Shown here: positions 29,625-40,742 of the stretch, piece after piece
Numbering within the stretch: position 1 is the stretch's first letter
Layout: every line of letters starts with the position of its first letter
DNA from: Nitrosomonas sp.
Lineage (GTDB): Bacteria > Pseudomonadota > Gammaproteobacteria > Burkholderiales > Nitrosomonadaceae
DNA: 64,000 nucleotides
Direction: 5' to 3'
Assembly: GCA_017984435.1 (NCBI GenBank)
Contig: JAGNZK010000009.1
Coordinates: 1-64,000, forward strand
The notes under the pieces: generated by a model
Databases searched by the model: none
What the model was told of the DNA's origin: nothing
The model's input: the letters and a program-made list of their open reading frames with translations, nothing else
Translations under genes and position numbers: made by a program

Positions 29625-31112
29625 ATGTCTGGTGCGATTGATCTGATTATTCATAGTATCGCCACGATGCTGGGTGTGACCATTGTTGGAATGGTCATAT
29701 TCTGGTTCATTCAGGATGTCACACAGAAAAAACACACGGTATTACGCAATTATCCTGTCATTGGGCGTTTACGCTATTTTTTCGAAATACAGGGGAAATA
29801 TTTCCGGCAATATTTCTTTGCCAATGACCGCGACGAAATGCCGTTCAACCGTGCCACGCGCGGATGGATATACAAGAATGCCAAGAACAAGGGTAGTTTA
29901 GTCGGTTTCGGTTCCACCAACGATTTGCGCCAGCCGGGGTCAATCATTTTCGTCAATGCTGCTTTCCCGATTCAAGAAGAAGATCAGCTGCCGACGCCAT
30001 CATTGCACATCGGCCAAGGCTACTGCGAACATCCATTTGAAGCGAAATCCATCATCAATATCAGCGGCATGAGTTACGGAGCAATCTCCAAGCCAGCGGT
30101 GCGCGCGTTGTCTCTCGGTGCGGCGCAGGCCGGATGCTGGTTGAATACCGGCGAAGGCGGGCTGGCGCCGTATCATCTGGAAGGCGGTTGTGATGTGATT
30201 ATGCAAATCGGTACCGCCAAATATGGCATCCGCGATGAAAACGGTAATTTTTCCCCGCGGCGCGCCAAAGAATTGAGCAAGGTTATCAAAGCATTTGAAA
30301 TTAAACTGTCGCAAGGCGCAAAACCCGGCAAAGGTGGATTACTACCCGGCACTAAAGTAGGCAGTGAAATTGCCGCGATTCGCGGTATCCCTGAGCATCA
30401 GGATTCCATCAGCCCAAACCGTCATAAGGACATTAATAACATTGATGAGCTGCTCGATAAAATCAATTACATCCGTGAGCTAACCGGACGCCCGGTCGGT
30501 ATCAAAACGGCGATCGGCGGATGGAACTTTATCAATGAATTATGCGAAAGTATCAACCGCCGCGGATTGGAATATGCGCCGGATTTTCTAACCATTGATG
30601 GCGGTGAAGGCGGCAGCGGCGCAGCACCGCAAACACTGCTGGATCATGTGAGTTTGCCAATCGCGGAAGCGTTACCACGGGTAGTCGATGCATTATTGCA
30701 ATCCGGCCTGAGAGAACGCATCTATGTCGTTGCAGCGGGAAAACTGGTTACTTCAGCAGAAGGTGCATGGGCACTCTGTGCCGGTGCTGACTTTGTGAAT
30801 ACTGCGCGCGGTTTTATGTTCTCACTGGGCTGCATTCAGGCGATGCGTTGTCATCTCAATACCTGCCCTACCGGCATAACAACCCACGATGTGCGCTTGC
30901 AAAACGGCTTAGTGGTCGAGGAGAAATATCTGCGCGTTGCCAATTATGCCAAAAATGTCAACAAGGAAATTAACATGATCGCCCACTCGTGCGGTTTGCA
31001 TCATGCGCGGCAGTTTAAACGTGAACATGTCCGCATTGTTGAAACTGCGGGGAAAAGCGTGGCGCTGAATATCCTCTATCCCTACCCAGAACCGCCCAAG
31101 AAAAAAATATAG
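29625..31112 (+). CDS. FMN-binding glutamate synthase family protein
   Basis: A 495-residue protein resembling the central FMN domain of glutamate synthase but without glutaminase or NADPH subunits. GGGAGG lies just before the ATG. Residues 8-28 form a membrane helix, so the protein is anchored. Family text includes NISGMSYGAISKPAVRALSL, KPGKGGLLPGTKV, FLTIDGGEGGSGAAPQTLLD and the Cys-containing end MRCHLNTCPTGITTHD. The group is widespread and often mislabelled gltB; its reaction is not settled. Upstream it is divergent from nadC. Confidence 0.88.
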   Translation: MSGAIDLIIHSIATMLGVTIVGMVIFWFIQDVTQKKHTVLRNYPVIGRLRYFFEIQGKYFRQYFFANDRDEMPFNRATRGWIYKNAKNKGSLVGFGSTNDLRQPGSIIFVNAAFPIQEEDQLPTPSLHIGQGYCEHPFEAKSIINISGMSYGAISKPAVRALSLGAAQAGCWLNTGEGGLAPYHLEGGCDVIMQIGTAKYGIRDENGNFSPRRAKELSKVIKAFEIKLSQGAKPGKGGLLPGTKVGSEIAAIRGIPEHQDSISPNRHKDINNIDELLDKINYIRELTGRPVGIKTAIGGWNFINELCESINRRGLEYAPDFLTIDGGEGGSGAAPQTLLDHVSLPIAEALPRVVDALLQSGLRERIYVVAAGKLVTSAEGAWALCAGADFVNTARGFMFSLGCIQAMRCHLNTCPTGITTHDVRLQNGLVVEEKYLRVANYAKNVNKEINMIAHSCGLHHARQFKREHVRIVETAGKSVALNILYPYPEPPKKKI

Positions 31113-31363
31113 ACCAGCCATTCGTTTTTTGCCTTACCGATCATCTTCTTCATATTAATAATTCCTACATCACTGAGCTTACTTATTCATACGATCATAA
31201 AACGCTACTTGCAGCATATCCCAGAATAAAGGGCAGAAAGACCCCTAATTGCAGCTTAAGTATAGAAGCTCCATACCGATAATAGCTTGTCGTTCTTTGA
31301 ATAGTCCCCACTGAATCACGAGTCGTCATAAAAATCTCAGTTTCTTGGAAATGCAATAAGACA

Positions 31364-34300
31364 ATGCTTCGTTTTTTTATCAATCAAGATGATCGCAGAA
31401 TAATCATAATCAGTGGATTAACACTGGTTACGCTCATCTTATTGGCAGGTTTTTCCGTCTATAAAATCATGCAACCACAAACTGAAGCCATGATTACTTC
31501 AGGTCTTAAGGTATCATCAGAAAATATGGCTAAACTGATCGAGAATCAGATTACACATGCCATATCAAACACAAAAGCAGCATCTACACGTACTTTCCTG
31601 GTTCAAAACTTAGAAAAAGCCAATTCGGATGAACTCAAAAATGAAGGCATCATCGGTTTAATCAAATTCTCAGAAACAATATTGAAAAACCACTTCTCAG
31701 GTATCAGCATTTATGATGCTGAAAGCAACTTGATATTCAGCTCAGGTCTTAGTTCCAATCGCTCCGATCTCGTTGTTGAATTGAATACGGGTACAGATAT
31801 CCGCAGCGATTTATTGTGGAATAGTGGGCAGTTTTTTTTACGTAATTCCATGCCCATTCTGAACAATGAAAATAAATCCATTGGTCGTATCATAACGGAA
31901 GAACCCATACCCGCGCTCACCAGAATATTTACAGAAATCACTCTGATTGGTACAACGGGTGACTTTCTGCTTTGCGCCGCTGCCAAAGAAAATAATTTTG
32001 AAATGAATTGCTTCTTGCGCGGCTCTAGCGGTAACCAATTTAAACGCATGCCACGCATCATGAACAACGAACCATTACCGATGCATTTTGCGCTGGAAGG
32101 ACACAGTGGTATTAAATCCATCAAGGATTATCGGCAAGTTGATGTTGTCGCAGTTCATTCGCCTATCGCTTATGGATTAGGGGCTGTACTTAAGATTGAT
32201 GAAAACGAGTTATACGGTCATTTGACCGATCAGACTAAAACAATCCTGTTATATCTGAGTCTGCTTGTATTATTCGGCATGACGATTCTACATTGGCTAA
32301 CTTTGCCACTCATTCAAAAATCGATTAAGTCAAGAAATGCATTGATAAAAACGCATAAAAAATTAATACAAGCTAGAAGTCATGCCGAGAAAATCTCTTC
32401 AGAGCTAACCGCCTATATCAATGCCATTGGCAAAATTGCTTTAATCTCCTTTACTGATCGCAAAGGAAAAATCATACAAGTCAATGATAAGTTATGTGAA
32501 ATCAGCGGTTACTCGCAAGAAGAATTAATGGGACAAGATCATCGCTTATTGAACGCACATGTCCACCCCAAATCATTTTTTATGAATATGTGGACAACCG
32601 TTGCCAAAGGTGAAATCTGGCACCAGGAAATCTGTAACCGCAATAAATCAGGAACACTCTATTGGGTGGATTCAGCAATCATACCGCTTGTGGATACCGA
32701 TGGAAAAATTGACTATTACCTCTCTGTCAGCGTCGATATCACTGCACATAAGCAAAAAGACTGCGGCTTAAATGAGCGGCTTAAGGAAAATAATTGCTTA
32801 CAAATGATTCGGAATGATATGAGGCAGGATTTGAGTTCTGAGAAAATATGTCAGAACATATTAAAATCTCTCGTACTGGCCTTACAATTTCCAGAAATGG
32901 CCGTGGTCATGATTAAGCTTGGAAACAAAGAAATTACTACAGCGAAATATGAAGAAAACCTTTCCAACAAAATAAGCGCAAAAATTATGTCGAATGGCGA
33001 AATATGTGGACAGTTGCAAGTAGGCTATCTGCAAGATCTTCCATTCACATTACCTTATGAACAAAATCTGATTGATACCATTGCACACGATTTGGGTCGG
33101 TGGTATGAGCATAAAGAAGCTGAGCAACGTATTATCCAGATGGCCACACACGATACATTAACGGGCTTACCCAATCGGCATTTACTACAAGATCGTATCG
33201 AGCAAGCACTGGTACATGACACTCGTCATCATAGACAGATGGCCGTATTATTTATCGATTTGGATCACTTCAAAACGATCAATGACTCATTAGGCCATGA
33301 TATCGGCGATCTTCTGCTAAAAGCAGTAGCGGAACGATTGCTGACCTGTGTTCGCAATGAAGACACGGTTGCGCGTCAGGGAGGCGATGAATTCATTGTT
33401 GTTTTAAATTCCATTGCGGAATCTCTGGATGCCTCAAAAGTAGCACAAAAAATCTTGGATGCGCTAACACAACCCTACCATATCCATAAAAATGAGTTGC
33501 ATATCGGCGGCAGCATCGGAATCGCAGTATTTCCAAATGACGGAACTAGTGCCGAAACGTTATTAAAAAACAGCGATGTGGCCATGTACTATGCCAAAGA
33601 GAATGGTCGTAGTAATTATCAATTCTTTACCGATGAACTCAACAAATCAGCACACGAGCGACATACCCTCGGTCTTGATTTACGTCATGCATTAGAGCGT
33701 AATGAATTGGTTTTATACTATCAGCCTGTCATGGATATGCCCGATAATCGCCTTCATAGCGTAGAAGCGCTTTTGCGCTGGCGGCATCCCGAACATAAAT
33801 TGATCGCTCCAGATAAATTCATCAGCTTGGCGGAAGAAACCGGACTCATTATTCCAATCGGTGAGTGGGTTCTAAAAACAGTTTGTACACAACTTAGCAA
33901 TTGGCGAGATCAGGGTTATCAGGTGCCAAGAGTGGCCATTAATCTATCCGGAAGACAATTCCGGGATAAGGAATTAATAAAAAATATTGCTCATATACTG
34001 CATGAGACAGGAGTGGAAGCAAAATATATTACCCTGGAAATCACTGAAAGCATGCTGATTGATAACATTGAGAAAGTCGTGGAAACACTTCACTGCTTGA
34101 ATGAAATGGGCATACATATTTCAATTGATGACTTTGGCACGGGTTACTCGAGTCTCAGCTATTTGAAGCGTTTCCCAATTCATACACTGAAGATAGATCG
34201 CTCATTTGTACGTGATATTGTCACCGACAAAAATGATCGCACCATCGTTGCAGCGATTATAGCGATGGCACACAGTCTGGAAATAGATGTCATCGCAGAA

Positions 34301-34465
34301 GGTATTGAAACAGAAGAACAACTCAGTTTTCTAATAGCGCAAAAATGCAATCACTATCAAGGCTATTATTTCAGCAAACCAGTACCCGTTTCCGACATTG
34401 AAAATACTTTAAAAAAACCTATACCCTCAGTCAGAAAAATACACGCAATTCGTGTAGCCAAATAA
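31364..34465 (+). CDS. Membrane PAS-GGDEF-EAL cyclic-di-GMP enzyme
   Basis: A 1033-residue sensor that can make and break cyclic di-GMP. Residues 16-36 and about 290-312 are membrane helices around a periplasmic sensor domain of Cache-like character. A PAS domain follows (about 350-465), then a GAF-like stretch. The GGDEF domain has an intact active site at 673-677 and an inhibitory RxxD site at 664-667. The EAL domain begins at E801 (VEALLRW) and keeps NLSGRQF, EITESML, DDFGTGYSSL from 922 and EGIETEEQ. Both halves therefore look catalytically competent; the net direction cannot be read from sequence. It lies alone, 65 bases before clpB. Confidence 0.92.
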   Translation: MLRFFINQDDRRIIIISGLTLVTLILLAGFSVYKIMQPQTEAMITSGLKVSSENMAKLIENQITHAISNTKAASTRTFLVQNLEKANSDELKNEGIIGLIKFSETILKNHFSGISIYDAESNLIFSSGLSSNRSDLVVELNTGTDIRSDLLWNSGQFFLRNSMPILNNENKSIGRIITEEPIPALTRIFTEITLIGTTGDFLLCAAAKENNFEMNCFLRGSSGNQFKRMPRIMNNEPLPMHFALEGHSGIKSIKDYRQVDVVAVHSPIAYGLGAVLKIDENELYGHLTDQTKTILLYLSLLVLFGMTILHWLTLPLIQKSIKSRNALIKTHKKLIQARSHAEKISSELTAYINAIGKIALISFTDRKGKIIQVNDKLCEISGYSQEELMGQDHRLLNAHVHPKSFFMNMWTTVAKGEIWHQEICNRNKSGTLYWVDSAIIPLVDTDGKIDYYLSVSVDITAHKQKDCGLNERLKENNCLQMIRNDMRQDLSSEKICQNILKSLVLALQFPEMAVVMIKLGNKEITTAKYEENLSNKISAKIMSNGEICGQLQVGYLQDLPFTLPYEQNLIDTIAHDLGRWYEHKEAEQRIIQMATHDTLTGLPNRHLLQDRIEQALVHDTRHHRQMAVLFIDLDHFKTINDSLGHDIGDLLLKAVAERLLTCVRNEDTVARQGGDEFIVVLNSIAESLDASKVAQKILDALTQPYHIHKNELHIGGSIGIAVFPNDGTSAETLLKNSDVAMYYAKENGRSNYQFFTDELNKSAHERHTLGLDLRHALERNELVLYYQPVMDMPDNRLHSVEALLRWRHPEHKLIAPDKFISLAEETGLIIPIGEWVLKTVCTQLSNWRDQGYQVPRVAINLSGRQFRDKELIKNIAHILHETGVEAKYITLEITESMLIDNIEKVVETLHCLNEMGIHISIDDFGTGYSSLSYLKRFPIHTLKIDRSFVRDIVTDKNDRTIVAAIIAMAHSLEIDVIAEGIETEEQLSFLIAQKCNHYQGYYFSKPVPVSDIENTLKKPIPSVRKIHAIRVAK

Positions 34466-34530
34466 TTCACTCTTGAAATTTCATAGCCATCCCCCACGTA
34501 GGAGTCAACCACCTACTCAGGGAGAATTTC

Positions 34531-37143
34531 ATGCGTTTTGACAAACTAACCACCAAATTTCAACAAGCCTTTGCAGATGCTCAAAGCATCGCTGTCGGTC
34601 AGGATAATCCGGCAATTGAGCCACAGCATCTACTATTGGCACTTCTGCAACAAGAAGATGGCAGTACACTTTCTTTACTGCAACGTTCCGGCGTCAATAC
34701 CGCCCCATTGTTGGAAAGCATCAAGCAAAGCGTGCAGCGATTACCCAAAGTCGAAAACTCGGGGGGGGAAGTAAATATCTCCCGCATGCTGAATAACTTG
34801 CTTAATCTGGCGGATAAAGAAGCGCAAAAACGCAATGATCAATTTATTGCCTCAGAGATGTTTCTTTTGGCAATCCTGCAGGATAAAAGCGAGATTGGTA
34901 TATTACTTAAACAGCATGGTGCCAATTACACAGCTTTGGAAAAGGCTATCAATGCAATACGAGGTGGCGAGCAAGTCAGTAACGCTGAGGCTGAAAACAG
35001 TCGTGAAGCCTTGAAGAAATATACCCTCGATCTGACCGAACGTGCACGTCAAGGCAAGCTGGATCCAGTCATCGGACGTGACGATGAAATTCGCCGTGCG
35101 ATACAAGTTCTACAGCGGCGCACCAAAAACAATCCCGTGTTGATTGGTGAACCGGGGGTGGGAAAAACCGCCATTGTTGAAGGTTTGGCGCAACGCATTA
35201 TCAATGGCGAAGTACCTGAAAGTTTGAAAGACAAACGTGTACTCTCTTTGGATATGGCCGCGCTCCTGGCGGGTGCCAAGTATCGAGGAGAATTTGAAGA
35301 ACGTCTAAAGTCGGTGCTGAAAGAACTTGCACAAGACGAAGGAAAAACCATTGTGTTTATTGATGAGCTGCATACCATGGTGGGCGCAGGCAAAGCGGAA
35401 GGTGCAATGGACGCGGGAAATATGTTAAAACCTGCATTAGCGCGCGGCGAATTGCACTGTGTTGGCGCGACCACGTTAGACGAATACCGTAAATATATTG
35501 AAAAAGATGCCGCCTTGGAACGACGTTTTCAGAAAGTACTGGTGGAAGAACCAACTGTGGAAGCCACCATCGCGATATTGCGCGGCTTACAAGAAAAATA
35601 CGAAGTACATCATGGTGTTGATATCACGGATCCGGCAATTGTCGCTGCCGCGGAGTTGTCCAATCGTTACATCACCGATCGTTTCCTGCCCGACAAAGCG
35701 ATCGACCTGATTGATGAAGCCGCAGCACGCATCCGGATGGAAATTGATTCCAAGCCTGAAGCACTGGATAAACTGGATCGACGCCTGATACAACTCAAAA
35801 TTGAACGTGAGGCTATTAAAAGAGAAAAGGATGAGGCATCGCAAAAACGCTTGCAATTACTCGAAGATGAAATCAAACAAAAAGAGCGTGAATATGCCGA
35901 TCTAGATGAAATCTGGAAAACCGAGAAATTCCATGTGCAAGGCTCCCAACAAATCAAGGAGGAAATGGAAAAAATCAAACTGGAAATAGAAACCGCCACC
36001 CGCAAAGGCGATTGGCAGAAAGTCTCAGAATTGCAATATGGCCGCCTTCCGCAACTGGAAGCGCAATTGCAGTCTCAGCTCAGCGATCAGAAGCAACAAA
36101 TGGAAGATGCCGAACCAAGTTCTGCGACTGCACCCAAACTGTTACGCACGCAGGTCGGTGCGGAAGAAATCGCAGAAGTGGTATCGCGTGCAACCGGTAT
36201 TCCCGTATCTAAAATGATGCAGGGTGAACGTGAAAAACTGCTGCTGATGGAACAAAAGTTACATGACCGGGTAATTGGTCAGGATGAAGCCGTACGGCTG
36301 GTATCCGATGCGATTCGGCGTTCCCGTGCCGGGCTGGCCGATCCCAACCGGCCTTACGGATCTTTCCTATTCCTGGGACCGACCGGTGTAGGAAAAACCG
36401 AGCTATGCAAGGCGCTGGCTGGTTTCCTATTTGATTCAGAAGACCATTTAATACGTATTGATATGTCTGAATTTATGGAAAAACATTCAGTCGCACGTTT
36501 AATTGGCGCACCACCGGGATATGTGGGTTATGAAGAAGGCGGTTACTTGACTGAGCTCGTGCGCAGAAAACCCTACGCCGTCATCTTGCTGGATGAAGTG
36601 GAAAAAGCGCACCCGGATGTATTTAATGTATTACTACAAGTTCTGGATGATGGTCGTATGACCGATGGCCAGGGACGCACTGTCGATTTTAAAAATACGG
36701 TGATTGTCATGACATCGAATCTGGGTTCGCAAATAATCCAGGAAATGTCCGGCAGTCCATATGAATCGATCAAGCATGCCGTGATGGGCGAGGTAAAAAC
36801 CCATTTCCGTCCTGAATTTATCAATCGTATTGATGAAGTGGTCGTGTTCCATGCTTTAGACCAGAAACATATCCAATCCATTGCTAAGATACAGCTGCAC
36901 TATCTTGAAGCCAGATTGGCAAAACTGGAAATGAAACTCCAAGTCAGCGAGGCAGCACTCTCTGCACTTTCTCAAGCCGGTTTTGACCCGGTATTTGGTG
37001 CACGACCGCTAAAACGCGCGATTCAGGCTCAGATTGAGAATCCATTGGCCAAAGAGATTCTGGAGGGTAATTTTGTTGCAAAAGATACGATTAAAGTTGA
37101 TTACAGTGACGACAAAATCAGTTTCTCTAAAATGAATGGATAG
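34531..37143 (+). CDS. clpB: ATP-dependent disaggregase ClpB
   Basis: Hsp100 chaperone of 870 residues that rescues aggregated proteins with DnaK. An N-terminal Clp-N repeat domain is followed by AAA module 1 (Walker A GEPGVGKT, Walker [11 protein letters not shown]), the long coiled-coil middle domain (about 400-520, rich in Glu and Lys), and AAA module 2 ([19 protein letters not shown], later [19 protein letters not shown]). GGGAG precedes the ATG. Heat-shock control is expected for the family; I could not pick out a sigma-32 promoter in the 65 bases upstream. Confidence 0.98.
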   Translation: MRFDKLTTKFQQAFADAQSIAVGQDNPAIEPQHLLLALLQQEDGSTLSLLQRSGVNTAPLLESIKQSVQRLPKVENSGGEVNISRMLNNLLNLADKEAQKRNDQFIASEMFLLAILQDKSEIGILLKQHGANYTALEKAINAIRGGEQVSNAEAENSREALKKYTLDLTERARQGKLDPVIGRDDEIRRAIQVLQRRTKNNPVLIGEPGVGKTAIVEGLAQRIINGEVPESLKDKRVLSLDMAALLAGAKYRGEFEERLKSVLKELAQDEGKTIVFIDELHTMVGAGKAEGAMDAGNMLKPALARGELHCVGATTLDEYRKYIEKDAALERRFQKVLVEEPTVEATIAILRGLQEKYEVHHGVDITDPAIVAAAELSNRYITDRFLPDKAIDLIDEAAARIRMEIDSKPEALDKLDRRLIQLKIEREAIKREKDEASQKRLQLLEDEIKQKEREYADLDEIWKTEKFHVQGSQQIKEEMEKIKLEIETATRKGDWQKVSELQYGRLPQLEAQLQSQLSDQKQQMEDAEPSSATAPKLLRTQVGAEEIAEVVSRATGIPVSKMMQGEREKLLLMEQKLHDRVIGQDEAVRLVSDAIRRSRAGLADPNRPYGSFLFLGPTGVGKTELCKALAGFLFDSEDHLIRIDMSEFMEKHSVARLIGAPPGYVGYEEGGYLTELVRRKPYAVILLDEVEKAHPDVFNVLLQVLDDGRMTDGQGRTVDFKNTVIVMTSNLGSQIIQEMSGSPYESIKHAVMGEVKTHFRPEFINRIDEVVVFHALDQKHIQSIAKIQLHYLEARLAKLEMKLQVSEAALSALSQAGFDPVFGARPLKRAIQAQIENPLAKEILEGNFVAKDTIKVDYSDDKISFSKMNG

Positions 37144-37222
37144 AACGCTGATATCGATTGATTAAAACATAGCGTCTCAACGAGATTCGGGTAAAATATA
37201 TTTTTTTACTGGATGAGTTGTT

Positions 37223-38110
37223 ATGTTTAAAGGTAGCCTGGTTGCCATCGTTACTCCGATGGATGAAGATGGTGGATTAGATCTGGAACATTTCCGTTCT
37301 CTTCTTGATTTTCATATAAACCAGGGTACCGATGGCGTTGTGGTGGTCGGTACGACCGGTGAATCTCCAACTGTGGATTTTGAAGAACACCATCTACTCA
37401 TGCGTACGGCAGTTGATCATGTCGCCGGACGCATACCCGTGATCGCAGGCACTGGCGCTAACTCGACACGCGAAGCTATCGATTTATCGATTTATGCAAA
37501 AAATGCCGGGGTAGATGCCTGCCTCTCGGTTGCACCTTATTACAACAAACCTACCCAGGAAGGACTCTATCAGCACTTCAAGGCAATTGCAGAAGCAGTT
37601 GATATTTCGCATATCTTATATAACGTGCCGGGCAGAACCGTTGCAGACATTCATAACGATACGGCATTACGCCTCGCACAAATTCCCAATATTATTGGTA
37701 TTAAAGATGCGACTGGTGATATTGGGCGCGGCTCTGACTTATTACTACGCGCACCATCCGGGTTCTCCATCTATAGCGGAGATGATGTCAGCGCATTGGC
37801 ATTTCTGCTATTAGGTGGACATGGCGTGATTTCAGTTACCGCAAATGTAGCCCCCAGAATAATGCATGACATGTGCATCGCCGCATTCTCTGGTGATCTA
37901 AACACTGCGCGCATGCTGAATAATAAGTTGCTGCGTTTACATGTCGATCTGTTTGTGGAAGCTAACCCAATTCCGGTGAAATGGGCCGTTGCACAAATGG
38001 GTTTAATAGGCTCTGGAATTCGCCTGCCACTCACCCCATTATCCGATCAATATCATCAGCTTATTCGAGAAGCAATGCAGTCTGCCAATATCCATGACTT
38101 GAAGGAGTAA
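37223..38110 (+). CDS. dapA: 4-hydroxy-tetrahydrodipicolinate synthase
   Basis: Class I aldolase-type enzyme of 295 residues that condenses pyruvate with aspartate semialdehyde in lysine and diaminopimelate synthesis. It has the early GTTGESPTV motif, [14 protein letters not shown] with the catalytic Tyr region, and GIKDATGD with the Schiff-base Lys. Its stop is followed after one base by the bamC start, the classic dapA-bamC pair. Confidence 0.97.
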   Translation: MFKGSLVAIVTPMDEDGGLDLEHFRSLLDFHINQGTDGVVVVGTTGESPTVDFEEHHLLMRTAVDHVAGRIPVIAGTGANSTREAIDLSIYAKNAGVDACLSVAPYYNKPTQEGLYQHFKAIAEAVDISHILYNVPGRTVADIHNDTALRLAQIPNIIGIKDATGDIGRGSDLLLRAPSGFSIYSGDDVSALAFLLLGGHGVISVTANVAPRIMHDMCIAAFSGDLNTARMLNNKLLRLHVDLFVEANPIPVKWAVAQMGLIGSGIRLPLTPLSDQYHQLIREAMQSANIHDLKE

Positions 38111-38111
38111 G

Positions 38112-39260
38112 ATGTCAAAAATGAAATGGCGAAAAATAACCGTACCGTGCCTGGTATTGGCGCTTTCATTGACAAATACAGGTTGTAACCTGTTCCCGGA
38201 AACCAAAACCATTGACTATAAATCAGCAGGAAAACTGCCGCCTTTAGACATACCGCCCGACCTCATCAAACCTGCTATTGACGAGCGTTATGCAATACCT
38301 GAGCTCAATTCATCCGGCAGCACGACATTTTCCAGCTATAGCAACGAGCGAGGAGGACAATTACAGGCTGGCACCTCTTCCTTTTTACCAGCATCTATTC
38401 AAAATGTGTATGTCGAGCGTGCCGGAACACAGCGTTGGTTGGTTGTACCCCAGCCACCCGAAATCGTATGGCCCATAATAAAAGAATTCTGGCAGGAACT
38501 GGGTTTCCTGATCAAAATAGAAGTTCCTGAAACAGGGATTATGGAAACAGATTGGGCTGAAAATCGTGCCAAGATTCCACAAGACATTGTACGTACTTTC
38601 CTTTCCACATTTCTGGATAGTATCTATTCTGCCGCTGAACGGGATAAATTTCGTACTCGTCTGGAACGTAATGAAGCAGGTTCCACTGAAATATACATCA
38701 GCCATCGCGGTATGAGTGAAGTGATAGAAGGAGGGAATCTTCAACGTAGCATCTGGCAACCACGGCCGGCTGATCCTGATCTGGAAGCTGAAATGCTATC
38801 CCGCTTGATGCTGCGTTTTGGCGTAGAAGAAGAAAAAGCCAAACTGGAGTTAACGACGGGCAGGAGTACTACCCAGGAACGCGCTTATATTGACCAGACG
38901 GGAAGCACACTCGTCCTTAATGAAGCATTTGACAGATCATGGCGGCGTGTCGGCTTGGCACTTGATCGCATCGGCTTTACCGTTGAAGATCGCAATCGCG
39001 TAGAGGGTGTTTATTTTGTGCGCTATCTTAACCCTGACAAAGATAGTAAGAAAACAGGGGATGACGAAGGTATTTTGTCAGGAATCATGTTCTGGCGCAG
39101 CAATGACAAAACAGACTCGAAAGCCGCAAAATACCGCATACAAGTCAATAATACAGAAGCCAATATCAGCAAAATTACCTTACTCAATGATGATGGAACA
39201 GCTTTGAATTCCACCACTACGAATCGCATTCTTAAGTTGTTACATGAACAGCTCAAATAA
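38112..39260 (+). CDS. bamC: Outer membrane assembly lipoprotein BamC
   Basis: Accessory lipoprotein of the BAM complex, 382 residues (formerly NlpB/DapX). The signal peptide ends in LTNTGC. The unstructured Pro-rich lasso follows (KLPPLDIPPDLI), then two helix-grip domains, the first around RWLVVPQPPEIVWPIIKEFW, the second around LNEAFDRSWRRVGLALDRI. It is slightly longer than the E. coli protein. A strong terminator follows at 39341. Confidence 0.92.
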   Translation: MSKMKWRKITVPCLVLALSLTNTGCNLFPETKTIDYKSAGKLPPLDIPPDLIKPAIDERYAIPELNSSGSTTFSSYSNERGGQLQAGTSSFLPASIQNVYVERAGTQRWLVVPQPPEIVWPIIKEFWQELGFLIKIEVPETGIMETDWAENRAKIPQDIVRTFLSTFLDSIYSAAERDKFRTRLERNEAGSTEIYISHRGMSEVIEGGNLQRSIWQPRPADPDLEAEMLSRLMLRFGVEEEKAKLELTTGRSTTQERAYIDQTGSTLVLNEAFDRSWRRVGLALDRIGFTVEDRNRVEGVYFVRYLNPDKDSKKTGDDEGILSGIMFWRSNDKTDSKAAKYRIQVNNTEANISKITLLNDDGTALNSTTTNRILKLLHEQLK

Positions 39261-39340
39261 GCTAAAGCAAGCTCGCACTCGTCCTTGATAGTTTCTGTAT
39301 TCATCTACTGCTTTCAACAAAGCGGAGATTTTCTAAGAAT

Positions 39341-39370
39341 AAAAAAACCGCCTCTTCGGGCGGTTTTTTT
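39341..39370. terminator. Bidirectional rho-independent terminator
   Basis: An A-tract, the stem ACCGCC/GGCGGT around a tcttcg-type loop, and a T-tract make a symmetric terminator. It serves bamC on the plus strand and the small lipoprotein gene on the minus strand. Confidence 0.92.
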
Positions 39371-39389
39371 ATTCTGTAAGCAAAGGGGA

Positions 39390-39533
39390 TTACTTTTTAT
39401 CTGCTTCCCCGCCACTCATGATTTTTTCATAGTTTGCTTTTTCTGTTTCAGGCAATGCTTGGCTAGGTTTTCCGCCACATGCGGCTAATGTCAAAACCAG
39501 TAAGGATACAGCCAGAATAAGAGTAGATTTCAT
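39390..39533 (-). CDS. Very small lipoprotein, 47 residues
   Basis: I start it at the ATG at 39533 (MKSTLILAVSLLVLTLAACG), which has AAGGAAAA upstream; the longer frame to 39638 has no such site. The lipobox LAAC gives a mature peptide of about 28 residues (GGKPSQALPETEKANYEKIM..). It resembles the entericidin-like or LptM-like class of tiny lipoproteins in form, not clearly in sequence. It shares a terminator with bamC. Confidence 0.72.
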   Translation of the reverse strand: MKSTLILAVSLLVLTLAACGGKPSQALPETEKANYEKIMSGGEADKK

Positions 39534-39834
39534 TATGTGATTTTCCTTATAGAAGTTCTTAATCATTAAATTAAGTGTGGAAGTATATAACGAATTTAAC
39601 CAATTATTCAAGCAAGTTTTGCTGGCTAAGTCTAGCAAAGCTAGCTTTTCTTTTTAGATACCGATCCTCCGTAAAATAGAAAACCATAGACCATTTCCAT
39701 AGCCTTTCCAGATACTCTTCATTTGCTTACCGAATTCCAATAGCCATAAAATGAGATTCCAGATGCCAGTTATTAGGCTTGATTAACTAAAAATATAAAA
39801 AACCGGGAAGATTCATTTTTGTAAGGCTAAACTT
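39534..39834. other. Intergenic region between small lipoprotein and rfbD
   Basis: 301 AT-rich bases. The part next to the lipoprotein gene must hold its promoter. A weak hairpin (ctagc-aa-gctag type near 39632-39646) followed by T residues sits in the middle. No gene is seen. Confidence 0.4.
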
Positions 39835-40737
39835 TCAATTCTCTTTGCTTAATAGCTCGGCAAGAACACGGGACACACCCGCTTGCCAAGCAGGTAAATT
39901 AAGCGCAAAAGTTTTTTCTAACTTGTAAGTACTCAAGCGTGAATTAAGTGGACGCTCCGCAGGCAAAGGAAAATCAACACTCGCTATCGGCCACAAAGCG
40001 TCGGATTGGATTTTCAATGGAAAATTTGCACGCCTGACATGCTCCAAGATAAATCCGGCGAATGCATACCAAGATGTATATCCTTTCGCCGTCAGATGAT
40101 ATACACCAGAAACCTCAGACTGATGTCTTAACAAGAGTAATGCATCTGCAGTGATATCTGCTATTAATTCCGCACCGGTAGGCGAACCGATCTGATCATT
40201 GACAATCGTTAATTTGTCACGTTGCTGCGCTAAACGAAGTATCGTTTTAATAAAATTATTTCCATGCGCTGCATAGACCCAACTGGTACGAAATATCAAA
40301 TGCGAGCATTCGGATGCGATAATGTTATTTTCGCCTTCCCGTTTGGTTTTCCCATAGACATTAAGCGGATCAGTAACATCCGTTTCAAGGTGTGGCTGAT
40401 CACCATTACCGTTAAAAACATAATCCGTCGAATAATGAACCAGCCAGGCATTTAATTGCTTGGCTTCTTGTGCAAGTACAGCGGGAGCCTCCGCATTCAG
40501 GATATGCGCTAATTCCGTTTCGCTCTCAGCTTTATCAACAGCAGTATAGGCTGCTGCATTAACAATGATATCCGGTGCAATTTTCCGTATTGTTCGTTTA
40601 ATGCCTGCAAGATCAGCAAGGTCACCACAAAATTCCTCACTGGTCGAGCTTAACGCAATCAATTCACCCAAAGGTGCCAAACTCCGCTGCAACTCCCATC
40701 CCACCTGCCCATTTTTACCGAATAGCAAAATTTTCAT
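39835..40737 (-). CDS. rfbD: dTDP-4-dehydrorhamnose reductase
   Basis: Final enzyme of dTDP-L-rhamnose synthesis, 300 residues, a short-chain dehydrogenase. I start it at 40737 (MKILLFGKNGQVGWEL), five bases after the rfbB stop, because this directly opens the Rossmann fold. STDYVFNG and YGKTKREGE carry the catalytic Thr/Tyr/Lys. rfbB is immediately upstream; rfbA and rfbC are not in the window, so the pathway is completed elsewhere. Confidence 0.95.
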   Translation of the reverse strand: MKILLFGKNGQVGWELQRSLAPLGELIALSSTSEEFCGDLADLAGIKRTIRKIAPDIIVNAAAYTAVDKAESETELAHILNAEAPAVLAQEAKQLNAWLVHYSTDYVFNGNGDQPHLETDVTDPLNVYGKTKREGENNIIASECSHLIFRTSWVYAAHGNNFIKTILRLAQQRDKLTIVNDQIGSPTGAELIADITADALLLLRHQSEVSGVYHLTAKGYTSWYAFAGFILEHVRRANFPLKIQSDALWPIASVDFPLPAERPLNSRLSTYKLEKTFALNLPAWQAGVSRVLAELLSKEN

Positions 40738-40742
40738 GGTTG

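Noticed and set aside
31195-31383. A 62-residue minus-strand frame upstream of the GGDEF-EAL gene
   Set aside because: No motif or ribosome site; it overlaps the start region of the real gene, so it is treated as intergenic.
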